Positions 1-7,508 of a stretch of 37,368 nucleotides of DNA are shown one piece after another. The first letter of the stretch is position 1. The number at the start of each line of letters is the position of its first letter. This stretch comes from a virus, in the IMG/VR virus record IMGVR_UViG_3300007735_000691, positions 1 to 37,368 of that record; one strand, written 5' to 3'. Below the pieces are notes generated by a model. The model saw nothing but the letters and a program-made list of their open reading frames with translations. It did not search any database and had not been told where the DNA came from. The translations under genes and the position numbers were made by a program.

Positions 1-122
1 CATCGCCCACGACATAGGCAACGCCGTTGCGCTCCTCGTAGCGAACGCTGGTGATGTCGCCGACCGCCTCGGGCCGCGTGGGCTTGCCGTCCTTCTCGTG
101 TTCGATGACGAGTTTCGGACGC
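1..122. repeat. terminal direct repeat (circular contig overlap), left copy
   Basis: These 122 bases are identical to 37243-37364. The only disagreement is in the last four bases of the window, which read attc where the internal copy reads gagc at 123-126. The repeat lies inside one open reading frame that continues correctly when the ends are joined (304 + 962 nt = 1266 nt, divisible by three). This is best read as the overlap of a circular or circularly permuted genome of about 37,242 bp, not as a biological repeat. A true short terminal repeat cannot be excluded from sequence alone. Confidence 0.93.
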
Positions 123-304
123 GAGCCACGCGAGATGAACTTGCCCGTGCGGGAAACGATGTCCTTCACGCGGCCATTGTCGTACTGCTGCATGGCCTCG
201 TCCTCGTCCGAGTCAATGGACGGATCGAAGCCCATGAACAACTCGAGGTTCTTGATGCGAACCTTGCCTTCCGGGGTGTTCTCGACGGTGTGGGATGCTG
301 CCAC
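1..304 (-). CDS. capsid maturation protease/scaffold, N-terminal part (continues at 37242)
   Basis: This is the first part of a gene interrupted by the contig ends; it continues at 37242 and stops at 36281, giving 421 aa. The N-terminal 180 residues fit the Mu gpI-like head protease pattern. That pattern is a catalytic-type His in PKLVIEHEKDGKP (about residue 69), a GDITSVR strand, then PRRSAEIW with the candidate nucleophile Ser (about 122), then LSEVALLG. It would process capsid and scaffold in the prohead. The GTG at 304 has AGGAG eight bases upstream. A second GTG at 310 overlaps the preceding stop as GTGA and would add two residues (423 aa). Family assignment is from motif order only. 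Confidence 0.8.
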   Translation of the reverse strand, partial: MAASHTVENTPEGKVRIKNLELFMGFDPSIDSDEDEAMQQYDNGRVKDIVSRTGKFISRGSRPKLVIEHEKDGKPTRPEAVGDITSVRYEERNGVAYVVGD

Positions 305-306
305 GC

Positions 307-666
307 TCACCGCTCCTTCCGGCCCTTGCCGAAGTAGAAGCGATCCTCGACGGCGAAGGTGTCGGGCGCGCCGGGGCGGGAGTGCGGCATCTTGTTGAAA
401 TCCACATTCACAACCCCCCAATGTTCCGCAGGGCCGTCCTCATCGGCCGGATACTGAACTTCCCGCGCTGTAATCGCAGATTCGGGAACTCCACTCTGCT
501 TCATCGCTCCGCGCAGTTTGGAAACGAGTTCCGTGGCCTTGCCCTTCTGATTTCGGAACGAAATCGTTCCAACACCGAAACGATTCGACACATTGACTTC
601 ATCAGGCCGGAAACCGAAACGGGTAATGAGCGACTTCAATCGCGCCGTAAAATCTTCACTTGCCAT
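307..666 (-). CDS. unknown virion-region protein with SRPG motif (119 aa)
   Basis: I do not recognise a family for this small protein. It lies between the Mu F-like head protein and the capsid protease and is coupled to both sides: its ATG lies 11 bp inside the previous gene, and its stop overlaps the possible GTG start of the protease. The N-terminal 80 residues look like a compact alpha/beta domain (KSLITRFGFRPDEV, later VPESAITAREVQYPAD). The C-terminus carries SRPGAPDTF followed by VEDRFYFGKGRKER, a peptide nearly repeated at the N-terminus of the upstream neighbour (TEDRFYFGKPG). Position suggests a virion or head-assembly role; function is not inferable. Confidence 0.75.
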   Translation of the reverse strand: MASEDFTARLKSLITRFGFRPDEVNVSNRFGVGTISFRNQKGKATELVSKLRGAMKQSGVPESAITAREVQYPADEDGPAEHWGVVNVDFNKMPHSRPGAPDTFAVEDRFYFGKGRKER

Positions 667-1600
667 TCTTCACCTCCACATTCCAGTAGCGTCCCGTCGT
701 AGCGACAGGACTGGTTGCGCTGTATCCCTTGGTCGATGCACGCCGCCCGAAGTCTCGGGCAAGGTCGGCATCCTCGAACGAAATCACGAGCGTATCGCTG
801 CCGACCTGAACCGCACGCCATCCGCCCTCAGGCATCACCTTCGCGGAGAGCAGTTTGCCGAGCATGGGCGACTTGCTCGCCTCTGCAAAGTTGCCACGGT
901 CAAGGCTGGATGCGTCGAACTTGTCGGGCGAGCCGGGGCGGGAGAATGACGCGCGGTCAAGTTGCTGAAGCATTCCTCGCAGATCTTTCATGTCTCGGCC
1001 AAGGCGAAGCCATGATGAAACCGCAACTTCATTGGCGCGTCCAACTTCGTGATTGAATCGCAGAGCGTCGGTCTTGTTGCCCTGCTGCTTCATCCGGCGT
1101 TCCGCTGCGGTATTGTCGGCATAATCCAAAAGCGCCCGCTGAAGCGCATCGCGGGTAGCACCCTTCGGAATGTCGGAGATGAACCGATTGATAGCCGAGG
1201 CAACATCACTCGCCGCAAACTCCTCCGGCTGCTCGTTCTTGTCCTTCGGCACGCAGTTCGGCACGGTGCGACCGTCCTTCTGCTTCGTGCCGACAGGCTC
1301 GTAGCCCTCCCAACACGCATCCTCAAGGCCGAACCGCGCGGGCTGGCCGGGGCGGGAGAAGCGAGTGTACGGCTTGGAAAGATCAAGGATCTGCACGCGA
1401 AACGAATGCCATCCGTCCTTCGCCGCTCGTCGCTTGATTTCGTCCATCTGCGCGGGGGTCTTGGCCTTCGTTGAAAGAACTTTTTCGTGAAGTCGATCAG
1501 TCTCGCCCTTCGGAAGTCCCCAAAGCACATACTCCTTTTCAAACCGCTCGGGATGGCCGGGCTTGCCAAAGTAGAACCGATCCTCTGTCTTGTTGGTCAT
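656..1600 (-). CDS. unknown head-region protein with repeated SRPG motifs (314 aa)
   Basis: The protein has a mosaic of short motifs. EDRFYFGKPGHPERF sits at residues 6-20, SRPGQPARF near 83, then ACWEGYEPVGTK...VPNCVP near 95-118. The ACWEGY/VPNCVP peptide recurs in phage structural proteins as I remember them. A helical middle follows, then SRPGSPDKF near 219 and a final alpha/beta segment resembling the domain in the next gene. The start ATG overlaps the stop of the Mu F-like gene (ATGA). Its place between Mu F and the protease argues for a head-associated protein, perhaps an ejected or minor capsid component. No enzyme motif is visible. Confidence 0.78.
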   Translation of the reverse strand: MTNKTEDRFYFGKPGHPERFEKEYVLWGLPKGETDRLHEKVLSTKAKTPAQMDEIKRRAAKDGWHSFRVQILDLSKPYTRFSRPGQPARFGLEDACWEGYEPVGTKQKDGRTVPNCVPKDKNEQPEEFAASDVASAINRFISDIPKGATRDALQRALLDYADNTAAERRMKQQGNKTDALRFNHEVGRANEVAVSSWLRLGRDMKDLRGMLQQLDRASFSRPGSPDKFDASSLDRGNFAEASKSPMLGKLLSAKVMPEGGWRAVQVGSDTLVISFEDADLARDFGRRASTKGYSATSPVATTGRYWNVEVKNGK

Positions 1601-2655
1601 CGTTTGAATCCGGGGTCGGGGTACAGGCCGCGATCAATGATCTGCTGACGCTTCGCGTTATACCGCGCGAGAGCAGCACGGTCTAGCGTTTCGTCCTTCC
1701 GCACGAACCCCATCTCTCGCGCCTCGTCAAAGGTCACGGGTGTCAGCGCGCCTCGACAGTTGAAGCCGTTCGGCGGCACTAGCCCCTGCCGCTTGAAGTC
1801 CGCAGCCGTCGCTATGTAGCCGTCCATCTGCCAATGCGCGCCCGGGTTCCTGCTGTCGCCCTTCCGGCGGTACACGCCACCGGGTGCGCCGCGCGTCCTG
1901 CTGTCGTGGATCTCGACCAAGCGCAGCAGGGGAGCCCATGAAGCCACGGCAGGCTTGTCCATCACATCGGCGGTGGCCTCGTTGTAGGCCGATGCTGTGT
2001 TGGTTCGATAGACCGTTTCCAGTCGCGCCGTGGTCATCCCGATGATGCCTTCGACCTGCGCCCTCCGAATAAAGGAAGATAAACTTCCACTTTTTAGCCC
2101 CTGCGGCATCGCGCTGGTTTCGATGCTGCGGGCGATCAGGTCTTTCAGTCGCTTCGCCTGCGCCGCCGTAGCGCCCTTGACGCGGAACGAGCCGTCGAGC
2201 GTGGCCCGCAACGCCTCCAATCGCTTGGTCAAGTCGCGTAGGGCCGTTCGGCTCTCGGTGCGTGCGATGCGGTCGGCGAGCCGCTGCATCTCGCTCCGGA
2301 TGCGCCGTGTCTCCGTCCACGATCGCGGTACGCGCCGCCGGAACGCACGCAGAGCTTCCCAGAACACGCCCGGAGTAAATCCGGCGTTCCAGTCATCGTC
2401 CGCGAAACGATCCGGCTTCTCGTCCGGCCATTCCTCCGGCTCCCACTCGTTTCCCTGCGCCTTCGTGGCCGCGTAGGCCCGCGCCTGCCCCGCTAGCACG
2501 GTCAGCGTCAGCACTTGGCCCAACGCCTCGCCGTACCGCTCCCACGCCTCCTCGGCCTCCTCCGGCTCCTCGCGCACCTGTGCCGCTAGGGCTGCGCGAT
2601 ACCAGCGGGAAACTTCCCGCAGGCCGCGCCGATAGATGCGGTCGAACTCGGTCAC
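1597..2655 (-). CDS. Mu F-like minor head (head morphogenesis) protein
   Basis: This 352-aa protein has the signature of the SPP1 gp7/Mu gpF head-morphogenesis family. An all-helical N-terminal region with YRTNTASAYNEATADVM (about residues 217-233) precedes the C-terminal core: VEIHDSRTRGAPGGVYR, then HWQMDGYIATAADF, then LVPPNGFNCRGALTPV. The D-x-R-T-R...P-P...N-C-R pattern is the family hallmark, though the usual RTR-x-x-H histidine is displaced here. Members bind the portal and are carried in the capsid in few copies. The gene follows the portal with an ATGA overlap, which is the canonical order, and overlaps the next gene in the same way. Confidence 0.93.
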   Translation of the reverse strand: MTEFDRIYRRGLREVSRWYRAALAAQVREEPEEAEEAWERYGEALGQVLTLTVLAGQARAYAATKAQGNEWEPEEWPDEKPDRFADDDWNAGFTPGVFWEALRAFRRRVPRSWTETRRIRSEMQRLADRIARTESRTALRDLTKRLEALRATLDGSFRVKGATAAQAKRLKDLIARSIETSAMPQGLKSGSLSSFIRRAQVEGIIGMTTARLETVYRTNTASAYNEATADVMDKPAVASWAPLLRLVEIHDSRTRGAPGGVYRRKGDSRNPGAHWQMDGYIATAADFKRQGLVPPNGFNCRGALTPVTFDEAREMGFVRKDETLDRAALARYNAKRQQIIDRGLYPDPGFKR

Positions 2656-4628
2656 TTGCGGCGGCGGGTCTTGCTGGCCTTTGCCTTACGCCCACGCTTC
2701 GCGGCGGTGGTCTTGCGACCCTTCTTTGCGTGCAGTTCGCCGCGCCGCTTCATGGATAGCGCGATAGCCACGGCCTGATCCTGCGGGTAACCCTCGTCGC
2801 GCAGTAGCGCGATCTTGCGGCTCACGGCATCGTCCTTCGCGGCGTTCGCGTCCTTGCCTTCGGCGCGGTCGAGTTCCTTGTCCTTGCGCTTGGCCCACGC
2901 CTTGCCGGGGTCACCGCCCCACAGCAGCCACGCGATGTACCCCGCCGAATCCTCGCCCCAACCCTCGCCCTGCTTGTCCACCTCGTGCCGTGCGAAATAT
3001 GAGTGCATTCTCCTTACGGTGGACGGCGAGAGCGTCTTGCGGTTCGACAGGTCGCGCGCGCGAGCCACGCCGACCTCCGTGCCGCCCCTGCCGTGCTTCT
3101 TCCGCAGTTCCAGCCCGCGACGGGCCGCGCTCGCCATCTCCTCGGTCGGAGTCAAATCGACATCCGACAGCGCGAACTTGTCCTTGCCGAACGGTGTCGG
3201 CTCGTCGCCCTCCGGCTCGCTCTCCGGCCCCATCGGGGGCAGATCCAGCCCCGGCATCCCGCCCATGCCGCCCTCGGCGGGAGCCTGAAGCACCGACTCG
3301 TCATCCTCCGGCTCGGCCAGTCCAAGCACCTTGCGAGCCTCGCGCTCGGACACGCGGCCACCCAACTTCGTGAAGGCTTCGATGGCCTTCATGTACTCGT
3401 CGGGGTTCGGCTTGCTCACGCTGAACGAGAACTGCGGTGGCGTACCGTCATCGCCGAAGTTGAAGCGATAGAGCGGCGTGACGATTTCGCGCGTGATCGT
3501 TTCGGCCAGCGCGTTGGCGACATAGGTCATCTGCCGATTGAGCGTCTGCGCGTGCTGGTCGCCAATGCTTGAACCGAGGCCCGTCGAAACGGCCTGCGAA
3601 CTGCCCGTCTGACCAAGGATCACTTCCTTGATGTTCTCGGTAAGATACTCCACCATCTTTGCGAACGCTTCGGCATTGCCGCCGTTCGGCTCAAGGATCT
3701 TGATGTCGTAGCCCGCGTCCGTGCCGTCGCCGTTGCGGGGAATCAGAACCGAGACATCGCCGAGAAGGTTCTGCATGGCCGATTCCATGTCGGACTTCGC
3801 GGCATCGTTCCCGACCGGGTAGTTGCCGATGCGGATGCCCATGCTGTACCGCTCGATATAGGTCGCCCAATTCTGTAGCGCGGCCTGCTTCAGCGACCAG
3901 TAGTACCACACGAGGTCGCGCATACCGCGACCGAGGTAGGCGTTCTCGGCCTCGTAGGGATCGTCAAAGTCAACGCCCTGCGGCTGGAAGGTGTGAAGTG
4001 CAATCGTGCTGCGCTGCTCGTCATCCAGCGGCAGGACGCGGCTATCCCACCCAATGACCGTGCCGTTGATCTTGTCCGTGTCCGGGGCCGCACCGCCGAT
4101 GGTCTGCGTGTAGTAGCGCGGGCCGACCTTGAGGCCGAGTTGGCCGAGTTCGGTCATGGTCAGGCTGTCGCCGTGGATCGGCAACCAGTCCCGCATATAG
4201 ACCGTTTCGCCGTGCTTGCCGAACACCATGTTCACCGCCGAACGCCCGTACCAAAGCGCATCCAGCAGATGCCGCATCAGGTCGGTGAATCGCGGGGTGT
4301 TCTTCAAGAGTTTCTCAATGAACGCGGCCTGCTCGGTTGCGTCCTCGTCGCCCTGCATATCGGCGGGGCATTGCACGGCCCACTCGCTGCAAGCGACCGA
4401 CAGTTGCAGCATGGTGAGCGGCCCCATGATGTCGGGGTCGTAGCGCATCTGCCGCTGGAGGTTCCGATCCTTGCGGAACGCCAGCGAACCCTGCCGGAGA
4501 ATCTTGTTGACCGACAGGTAGTAAGAACGCTGCATCTCCACCGGGGTGACGAGTGCCTGAAACACGGGTGCTGCTCGCACCATGTCTGCGCCCTGCGTGG
4601 TAGTTGCTTCGCTCATGTTCTCGTTCAT
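2652..4628 (-). CDS. portal protein, DUF935/Mu gp29-like, with C-terminal extension
   Basis: This 658-aa protein forms the dodecameric DNA gate of the head. The core (about residues 30-430) has the DUF935 pattern: RQMRYDPDIMGPL, LMRHLLDALWYGRSAVNMVF, then LEPNGGNAEAFAKMVEYLTE and KEVILGQTGSS...GSSIGDQHAQ, and finally ITREIVTPLYRFNFG. After it come an acidic Pro/Gly linker and two unexpected segments. One contains TEVGVARARDLSNRKTLSP...RRMHSYFARHE...AWLLWGGDPGKAWA, the other KIALLRDEGYPQDQAVAIA, and the protein ends in a Lys/Arg-rich tail. I start it at 4628, where ATG overlaps the terminase stop as ATGA; an in-frame ATG at 4652 would add eight residues. Confidence 0.94.
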   Translation of the reverse strand: MNENMSEATTTQGADMVRAAPVFQALVTPVEMQRSYYLSVNKILRQGSLAFRKDRNLQRQMRYDPDIMGPLTMLQLSVACSEWAVQCPADMQGDEDATEQAAFIEKLLKNTPRFTDLMRHLLDALWYGRSAVNMVFGKHGETVYMRDWLPIHGDSLTMTELGQLGLKVGPRYYTQTIGGAAPDTDKINGTVIGWDSRVLPLDDEQRSTIALHTFQPQGVDFDDPYEAENAYLGRGMRDLVWYYWSLKQAALQNWATYIERYSMGIRIGNYPVGNDAAKSDMESAMQNLLGDVSVLIPRNGDGTDAGYDIKILEPNGGNAEAFAKMVEYLTENIKEVILGQTGSSQAVSTGLGSSIGDQHAQTLNRQMTYVANALAETITREIVTPLYRFNFGDDGTPPQFSFSVSKPNPDEYMKAIEAFTKLGGRVSEREARKVLGLAEPEDDESVLQAPAEGGMGGMPGLDLPPMGPESEPEGDEPTPFGKDKFALSDVDLTPTEEMASAARRGLELRKKHGRGGTEVGVARARDLSNRKTLSPSTVRRMHSYFARHEVDKQGEGWGEDSAGYIAWLLWGGDPGKAWAKRKDKELDRAEGKDANAAKDDAVSRKIALLRDEGYPQDQAVAIALSMKRRGELHAKKGRKTTAAKRGRKAKASKTRRRK

Positions 4629-6055
4629 GGGTTGTTTCCGTAAAGTCGCCACAACTTCGGCCTGTTGCTTGTGACGGTGGTTGGTTTCGCTTGTGGATCG
4701 TAACGGCGTGTGCGACCATGTTCTAGGAGATCCACCACCGCATCCACGGTGTCATCATGCTCGGCAGCAGGGAAAGCGACCATTTCGTCACGGATTGGCT
4801 CCTGCGTCGGTTCGATCCGGCCATCCGCTCTGCATCGCAGCCGGAGCCTGCCCTGCTCGACCATCGGCTGCGCCTCGCTCGCCCGCACCACCTTGTCCTT
4901 CGTCCGGGTCAGCCGTTGGATCGGAATGCGGGTGACGGTCGCGAGTTGTTGGCAGAGGCCCGCCTGCGGGCCGTTGCCCTCGGCGAGGATCAGGGACGCG
5001 GATAGCCGCTCGCAGGCATCGACGGCACGGCGCATGAACTCGGGGAAGGTGGCCTGAACGCGAATGCACTCCAACACCCACACATTCGATTCCCGGTCGA
5101 TGAGGGCGATGACGCAAACGCTGTAGTCGCCGCGCTCGCCGCGCTTCTCGGTAAAGGCCCAGTCGATGGCCGCGATGACGCGCCCATTGCCTCGAGCAGC
5201 TTCGGGCGGATCAACGGGGTACAGCCCTGCCTCGATCCACTCGGGCCGGAAGATCAGCGCATCGTCCGACACAGGCACGAGTTCGTAGGCGCGGGCGTAG
5301 CCGAGCGGCCCCATCTCGCGCCGCTGCGCCGTCAGCACCTCCTGCGTGAACACCTCGGCCCACGGGCTGTCAAAGCCTCGGCATGGTCGCCAGAACAGCG
5401 ATCCGTCCTCTTGCGCCTGCCGCTTCCATTCGGAGGTCAGGTCATCGGTGTGGTACGGCGTGAACAGTCGCCATGTACGCGGCCTGCCCGCGCTGAAGTC
5501 CCGCATCGGCAGCCAGTTATTCCGCCACGCCTCCTTGACCTTCTCGCGCTCGGCAGGAATCAGGACGGAGTTTCGGAGGTCGCAAACATCGTCCCCGCAG
5601 AGGAGGTCGGCACGGCCACCCGCTCGCCCGAAGATGTTCGCCGCCTGCATCGTCGCATCGCGGTGCATGGCCTTGGACTTGACCACGATCTCGTTACTGC
5701 CGTCCGTGCCCGCGTCGGGCTTCAGCATCTTGATGTCGGGAAAGACGGCTCGGTAGACATCCGAGCGCATGATCTGCACGACCATGCGGATCTGTTCCTG
5801 CGCCTTCGCGACCGTCTGCCCGATGTGCTTGATGCGGATGGCGGGGTTGTTGCCGATCTCCCATGCCTGCCGGATGCCCAACTGCACGGACTTCCCGTGG
5901 CCTCGAGGCATCCCAATCGCCGCGTCCCCGTGCTTCGACAGGTGCGCCTGCATCTCGGCGTGAAGCGCGGACTGGTTGAATCCGAGCAGTTCGGCGAAGA
6001 TGTCCGGGCAAAGCCGCGCCGCCTGAAGGATCGCGTCCGTATCGGGGTCACGCAT
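4625..6055 (-). CDS. terL: terminase large subunit
   Basis: This is the packaging motor ATPase and nuclease, 476 aa. The ATPase half shows a deviant Walker A GMPRGHGKS (residues 48-56) and Walker B ADLLCGDDVCD (149-159). The RNase-H-like nuclease half shows AAIDWAF with Asp298, GERGDYSV with Asp310, LILAEGNG with Glu359 and EHDDTVDAVVD with Asp434/435/438. All key residues are present, so it should be active. It starts eight bases inside the small-subunit gene and ends with an ATGA overlap to the portal gene. The order small terminase, large terminase, portal, Mu F is standard for phages with a Mu-type head. Confidence 0.96.
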   Translation of the reverse strand: MRDPDTDAILQAARLCPDIFAELLGFNQSALHAEMQAHLSKHGDAAIGMPRGHGKSVQLGIRQAWEIGNNPAIRIKHIGQTVAKAQEQIRMVVQIMRSDVYRAVFPDIKMLKPDAGTDGSNEIVVKSKAMHRDATMQAANIFGRAGGRADLLCGDDVCDLRNSVLIPAEREKVKEAWRNNWLPMRDFSAGRPRTWRLFTPYHTDDLTSEWKRQAQEDGSLFWRPCRGFDSPWAEVFTQEVLTAQRREMGPLGYARAYELVPVSDDALIFRPEWIEAGLYPVDPPEAARGNGRVIAAIDWAFTEKRGERGDYSVCVIALIDRESNVWVLECIRVQATFPEFMRRAVDACERLSASLILAEGNGPQAGLCQQLATVTRIPIQRLTRTKDKVVRASEAQPMVEQGRLRLRCRADGRIEPTQEPIRDEMVAFPAAEHDDTVDAVVDLLEHGRTRRYDPQAKPTTVTSNRPKLWRLYGNNP

Positions 6056-6452
6056 TGCCGAGCCGCCGGGCGATGATCTCGCGGGCGCGGGCTTGGATTT
6101 CCGGGCTGATGACCACGCGCTCGGTCGCCTCGCCCTCCTCGAGTCGTTCCATCTTGTCGAGGGCGATAGCCGTGTTCACGCGATCCCGCGCCATCGCCGC
6201 TAGTACCTCGGCGGCTCGCAAACGGTCGCGTGGCTGCGCCATATCGTCGTTCAGGATGCGAGAGCAGACCTCGGGAGCCTGTTGCATCACGGGCTCCGGG
6301 ATCTGCCACCCGTGCGTAAGGGCACGCTGTAGGAGGCGCATGGCTGACCTCTGACGGGACGGAGGCTCGTCAAGCAGCGGCAGGGTGGGGGCCGATGGCG
6401 GCTCGATTGTAGCCTGCGCTGCGGGCTTGGACTGGATTCGCTTGCGTGCCAT
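6048..6452 (-). CDS. putative terminase small subunit (134 aa)
   Basis: The gene lies immediately upstream of the large terminase and overlaps it by eight bases, the usual place for the DNA-recognition subunit. The N-terminus is basic and proline-rich (MARKRIQSKPAAQATIEPP). The remainder is mostly helical: RLLQRALTHGWQIPEPVM, then RILNDDMAQPRDRLRAAEVLAAMARD, then a C-terminal helix. I start at 6452; the frame stays open upstream to 6608, but that part is Arg/Pro-rich and covers an intergenic hairpin. No diagnostic small-terminase motif is visible, so the call rests on position and general architecture. Confidence 0.68.
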   Translation of the reverse strand: MARKRIQSKPAAQATIEPPSAPTLPLLDEPPSRQRSAMRLLQRALTHGWQIPEPVMQQAPEVCSRILNDDMAQPRDRLRAAEVLAAMARDRVNTAIALDKMERLEEGEATERVVISPEIQARAREIIARRLGNA

Positions 6453-6462
6453 CTCACGAAAT

Positions 6463-6495
6463 GCTACCGCCCCGGCGCGAGGCCGAGGCGGCAGC
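6463..6495 (-). terminator. hairpin upstream of small terminase gene
   Basis: On the minus-strand RNA, GCUGCCGCC (6495-6487) pairs fully with GGCGGUAGC (6471-6463), using one G-U pair. An inner CGGC/GCCG stem can form in the loop. The same sequence read on the plus strand has a mismatch instead of the wobble, which favours function in leftward RNA. Only AUUUCG follows, so it is a weak terminator at best. It may be a processing or attenuation hairpin between the lysis-region genes and the packaging genes. Confidence 0.4.
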
Positions 6496-6516
6496 CCGAA
6501 CAGTTCCCCTTGTCCG

Positions 6517-6654
6517 TCAGTTCTTCTTTCCGGGAATCCATCCCGCGATCTTCGACAGCGGGACGAGATGCCCCGCGATGTAGCCGATGGCAAAGGCAGC
6601 GACCGCACCCCACACGCTACCGATCACACTCTCGATGCTCGCAAGCGTCATCAT
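6517..6654 (-). CDS. small single-span membrane protein (45 aa), holin-like candidate
   Basis: This short gene is supported by a strong Shine-Dalgarno AGGAG eight bases before ATG (6654). The product is MMTLASIESVIGSV... with one hydrophobic segment at residues 8-28 (SVWGAVAAFAIGYIAGHL) and a short C-terminus ending GWIPGKKN. It starts just after the lipoprotein gene stops (6658), and its ribosome site lies inside that gene's last codons, so the two are coupled. Size, a single span and a basic tail fit small holins or holin regulators, but such features are not specific. The end GWIP plus basic residues also occurs in the upstream lipoprotein (GWIPRRK). Confidence 0.65.
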   Translation of the reverse strand: MMTLASIESVIGSVWGAVAAFAIGYIAGHLVPLSKIAGWIPGKKN

Positions 6655-6657
6655 GGT

Positions 6658-7194
6658 TCAGACTCCTTTCGCGGGAGATTGTACCGACTCCGCGTTCGCT
6701 TTGCGCCACGCCGCGTCGAACTCGCGGTCGGCTGCTCGGCGGGCCGCGATGACCTCGCGCAGCCCCTCGGGCTTGGTCTCGTCGAGAGCTGCGACGGCCA
6801 GTTCTGCCTCGGCGACCTTCCTGCGTGGTATCCACCCGATAGCCACTCGGATCGCCGTCCCGATGCCCGTGGCGTGGACGAGCCACACGAGGGCCGCCCC
6901 CGCCGCCGCGATGGCGACCCACCGGATCAGGCCCGACCACCAAGGCTCGCGGTCTACGACCCCCGGTAGGGCCGTGTGGATCGCCTGCGTGCCTTTGCCG
7001 ATGGCTACGGCCTCCGTCGCAATCGTCGCCGCGTCAGCCACCACCTCGGGCTGATCGGCCTGCTCGCCGATCCGCAACGCGAGGCGGTGGATCGTGTTCG
7101 CCCGCTCGCCGATGCCGTTGGCCTCAACCGCGATCCGCTCGCTCGCGGAGCAGCCGATGAGCAGCAGGCAGGCGATCAGATAGCGAGCATCCAT
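6658..7194 (-). CDS. lipoprotein with internal transmembrane segment (178 aa), spanin-like candidate
   Basis: The N-terminus MDARYLIACLLLIGCSAS is a lipoprotein signal with lipobox LIGC (Cys15). A helical region rich in Ala/Glu follows (residues 20-80). Then comes a hydrophobic stretch WWSGLIRWVAIAAAGAALVW (85-104), a second weaker one to about 122, and a charged helical tail. A lipid-anchored end plus a membrane span recalls unimolecular spanins, which bridge the outer and inner membranes for the last step of lysis. Here, however, the span is central and not near the C-terminus. The gene overlaps its upstream neighbour by 19 bp and is coupled to the 45-aa membrane protein. Spanin assignment is inference. 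Confidence 0.72.
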   Translation of the reverse strand: MDARYLIACLLLIGCSASERIAVEANGIGERANTIHRLALRIGEQADQPEVVADAATIATEAVAIGKGTQAIHTALPGVVDREPWWSGLIRWVAIAAAGAALVWLVHATGIGTAIRVAIGWIPRRKVAEAELAVAALDETKPEGLREVIAARRAADREFDAAWRKANAESVQSPAKGV

Positions 7195-7505
7195 TCGCCC
7201 GCGTCCTCATCCCAATACCACGGCCCCCCGGATGGCTGCGGGACAGGAGCTTCCCATCTGCAAGTTGTCTCGTTCAGAACCCACGACGGGAAAGGCTTCG
7301 GCGGAATGAATGCATCCCGCGCTAGGTCGTAGGTGTATCCAATTCCCGCGAAGTTCTTTCGGATGCGCCCGTTGTACGAGGTTTGCACCCAAGCACCACC
7401 GAGCAGATTCGCACACCACTGCGCTCCGTTGGCCTCCTCGGAATCGGGCACCACGATCACGCGCTGCACAATGTTGTCGGCGTTGATTTCTGCGAAGTGC
7501 GCCAT
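7176..7505 (-). CDS. T4-type conserved tail-associated protein (109 aa)
   Basis: The sequence MAHFAEINADNIVQRVIVV, then CANLLGGAWVQTSYNGRIR, then NFAGIGYTYDLARDAFIPP, and a Trp-rich C-terminus, matches a small protein I know from many myophages and cyanophages. There it sits among tail-fibre and structural genes, usually without an assigned function. It directly follows the glycine-rich adhesin-like gene, with only three bases between stop and start, so it may be a fibre accessory or assembly protein. Its Shine-Dalgarno site is weak (GGTTGACGC before ATG), suggesting dependence on translation of the gene before it. Confidence 0.82.
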   Translation of the reverse strand: MAHFAEINADNIVQRVIVVPDSEEANGAQWCANLLGGAWVQTSYNGRIRKNFAGIGYTYDLARDAFIPPKPFPSWVLNETTCRWEAPVPQPSGGPWYWDEDAGEWMLAI

Positions 7506-7508
7506 GCG

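Noticed and set aside
6453-6608. N-terminal extension of the small terminase to 186 aa
   Set aside because: The sequence is Arg/Ser/Pro-rich, crosses a hairpin and overlaps the end of the 45-aa membrane protein gene.
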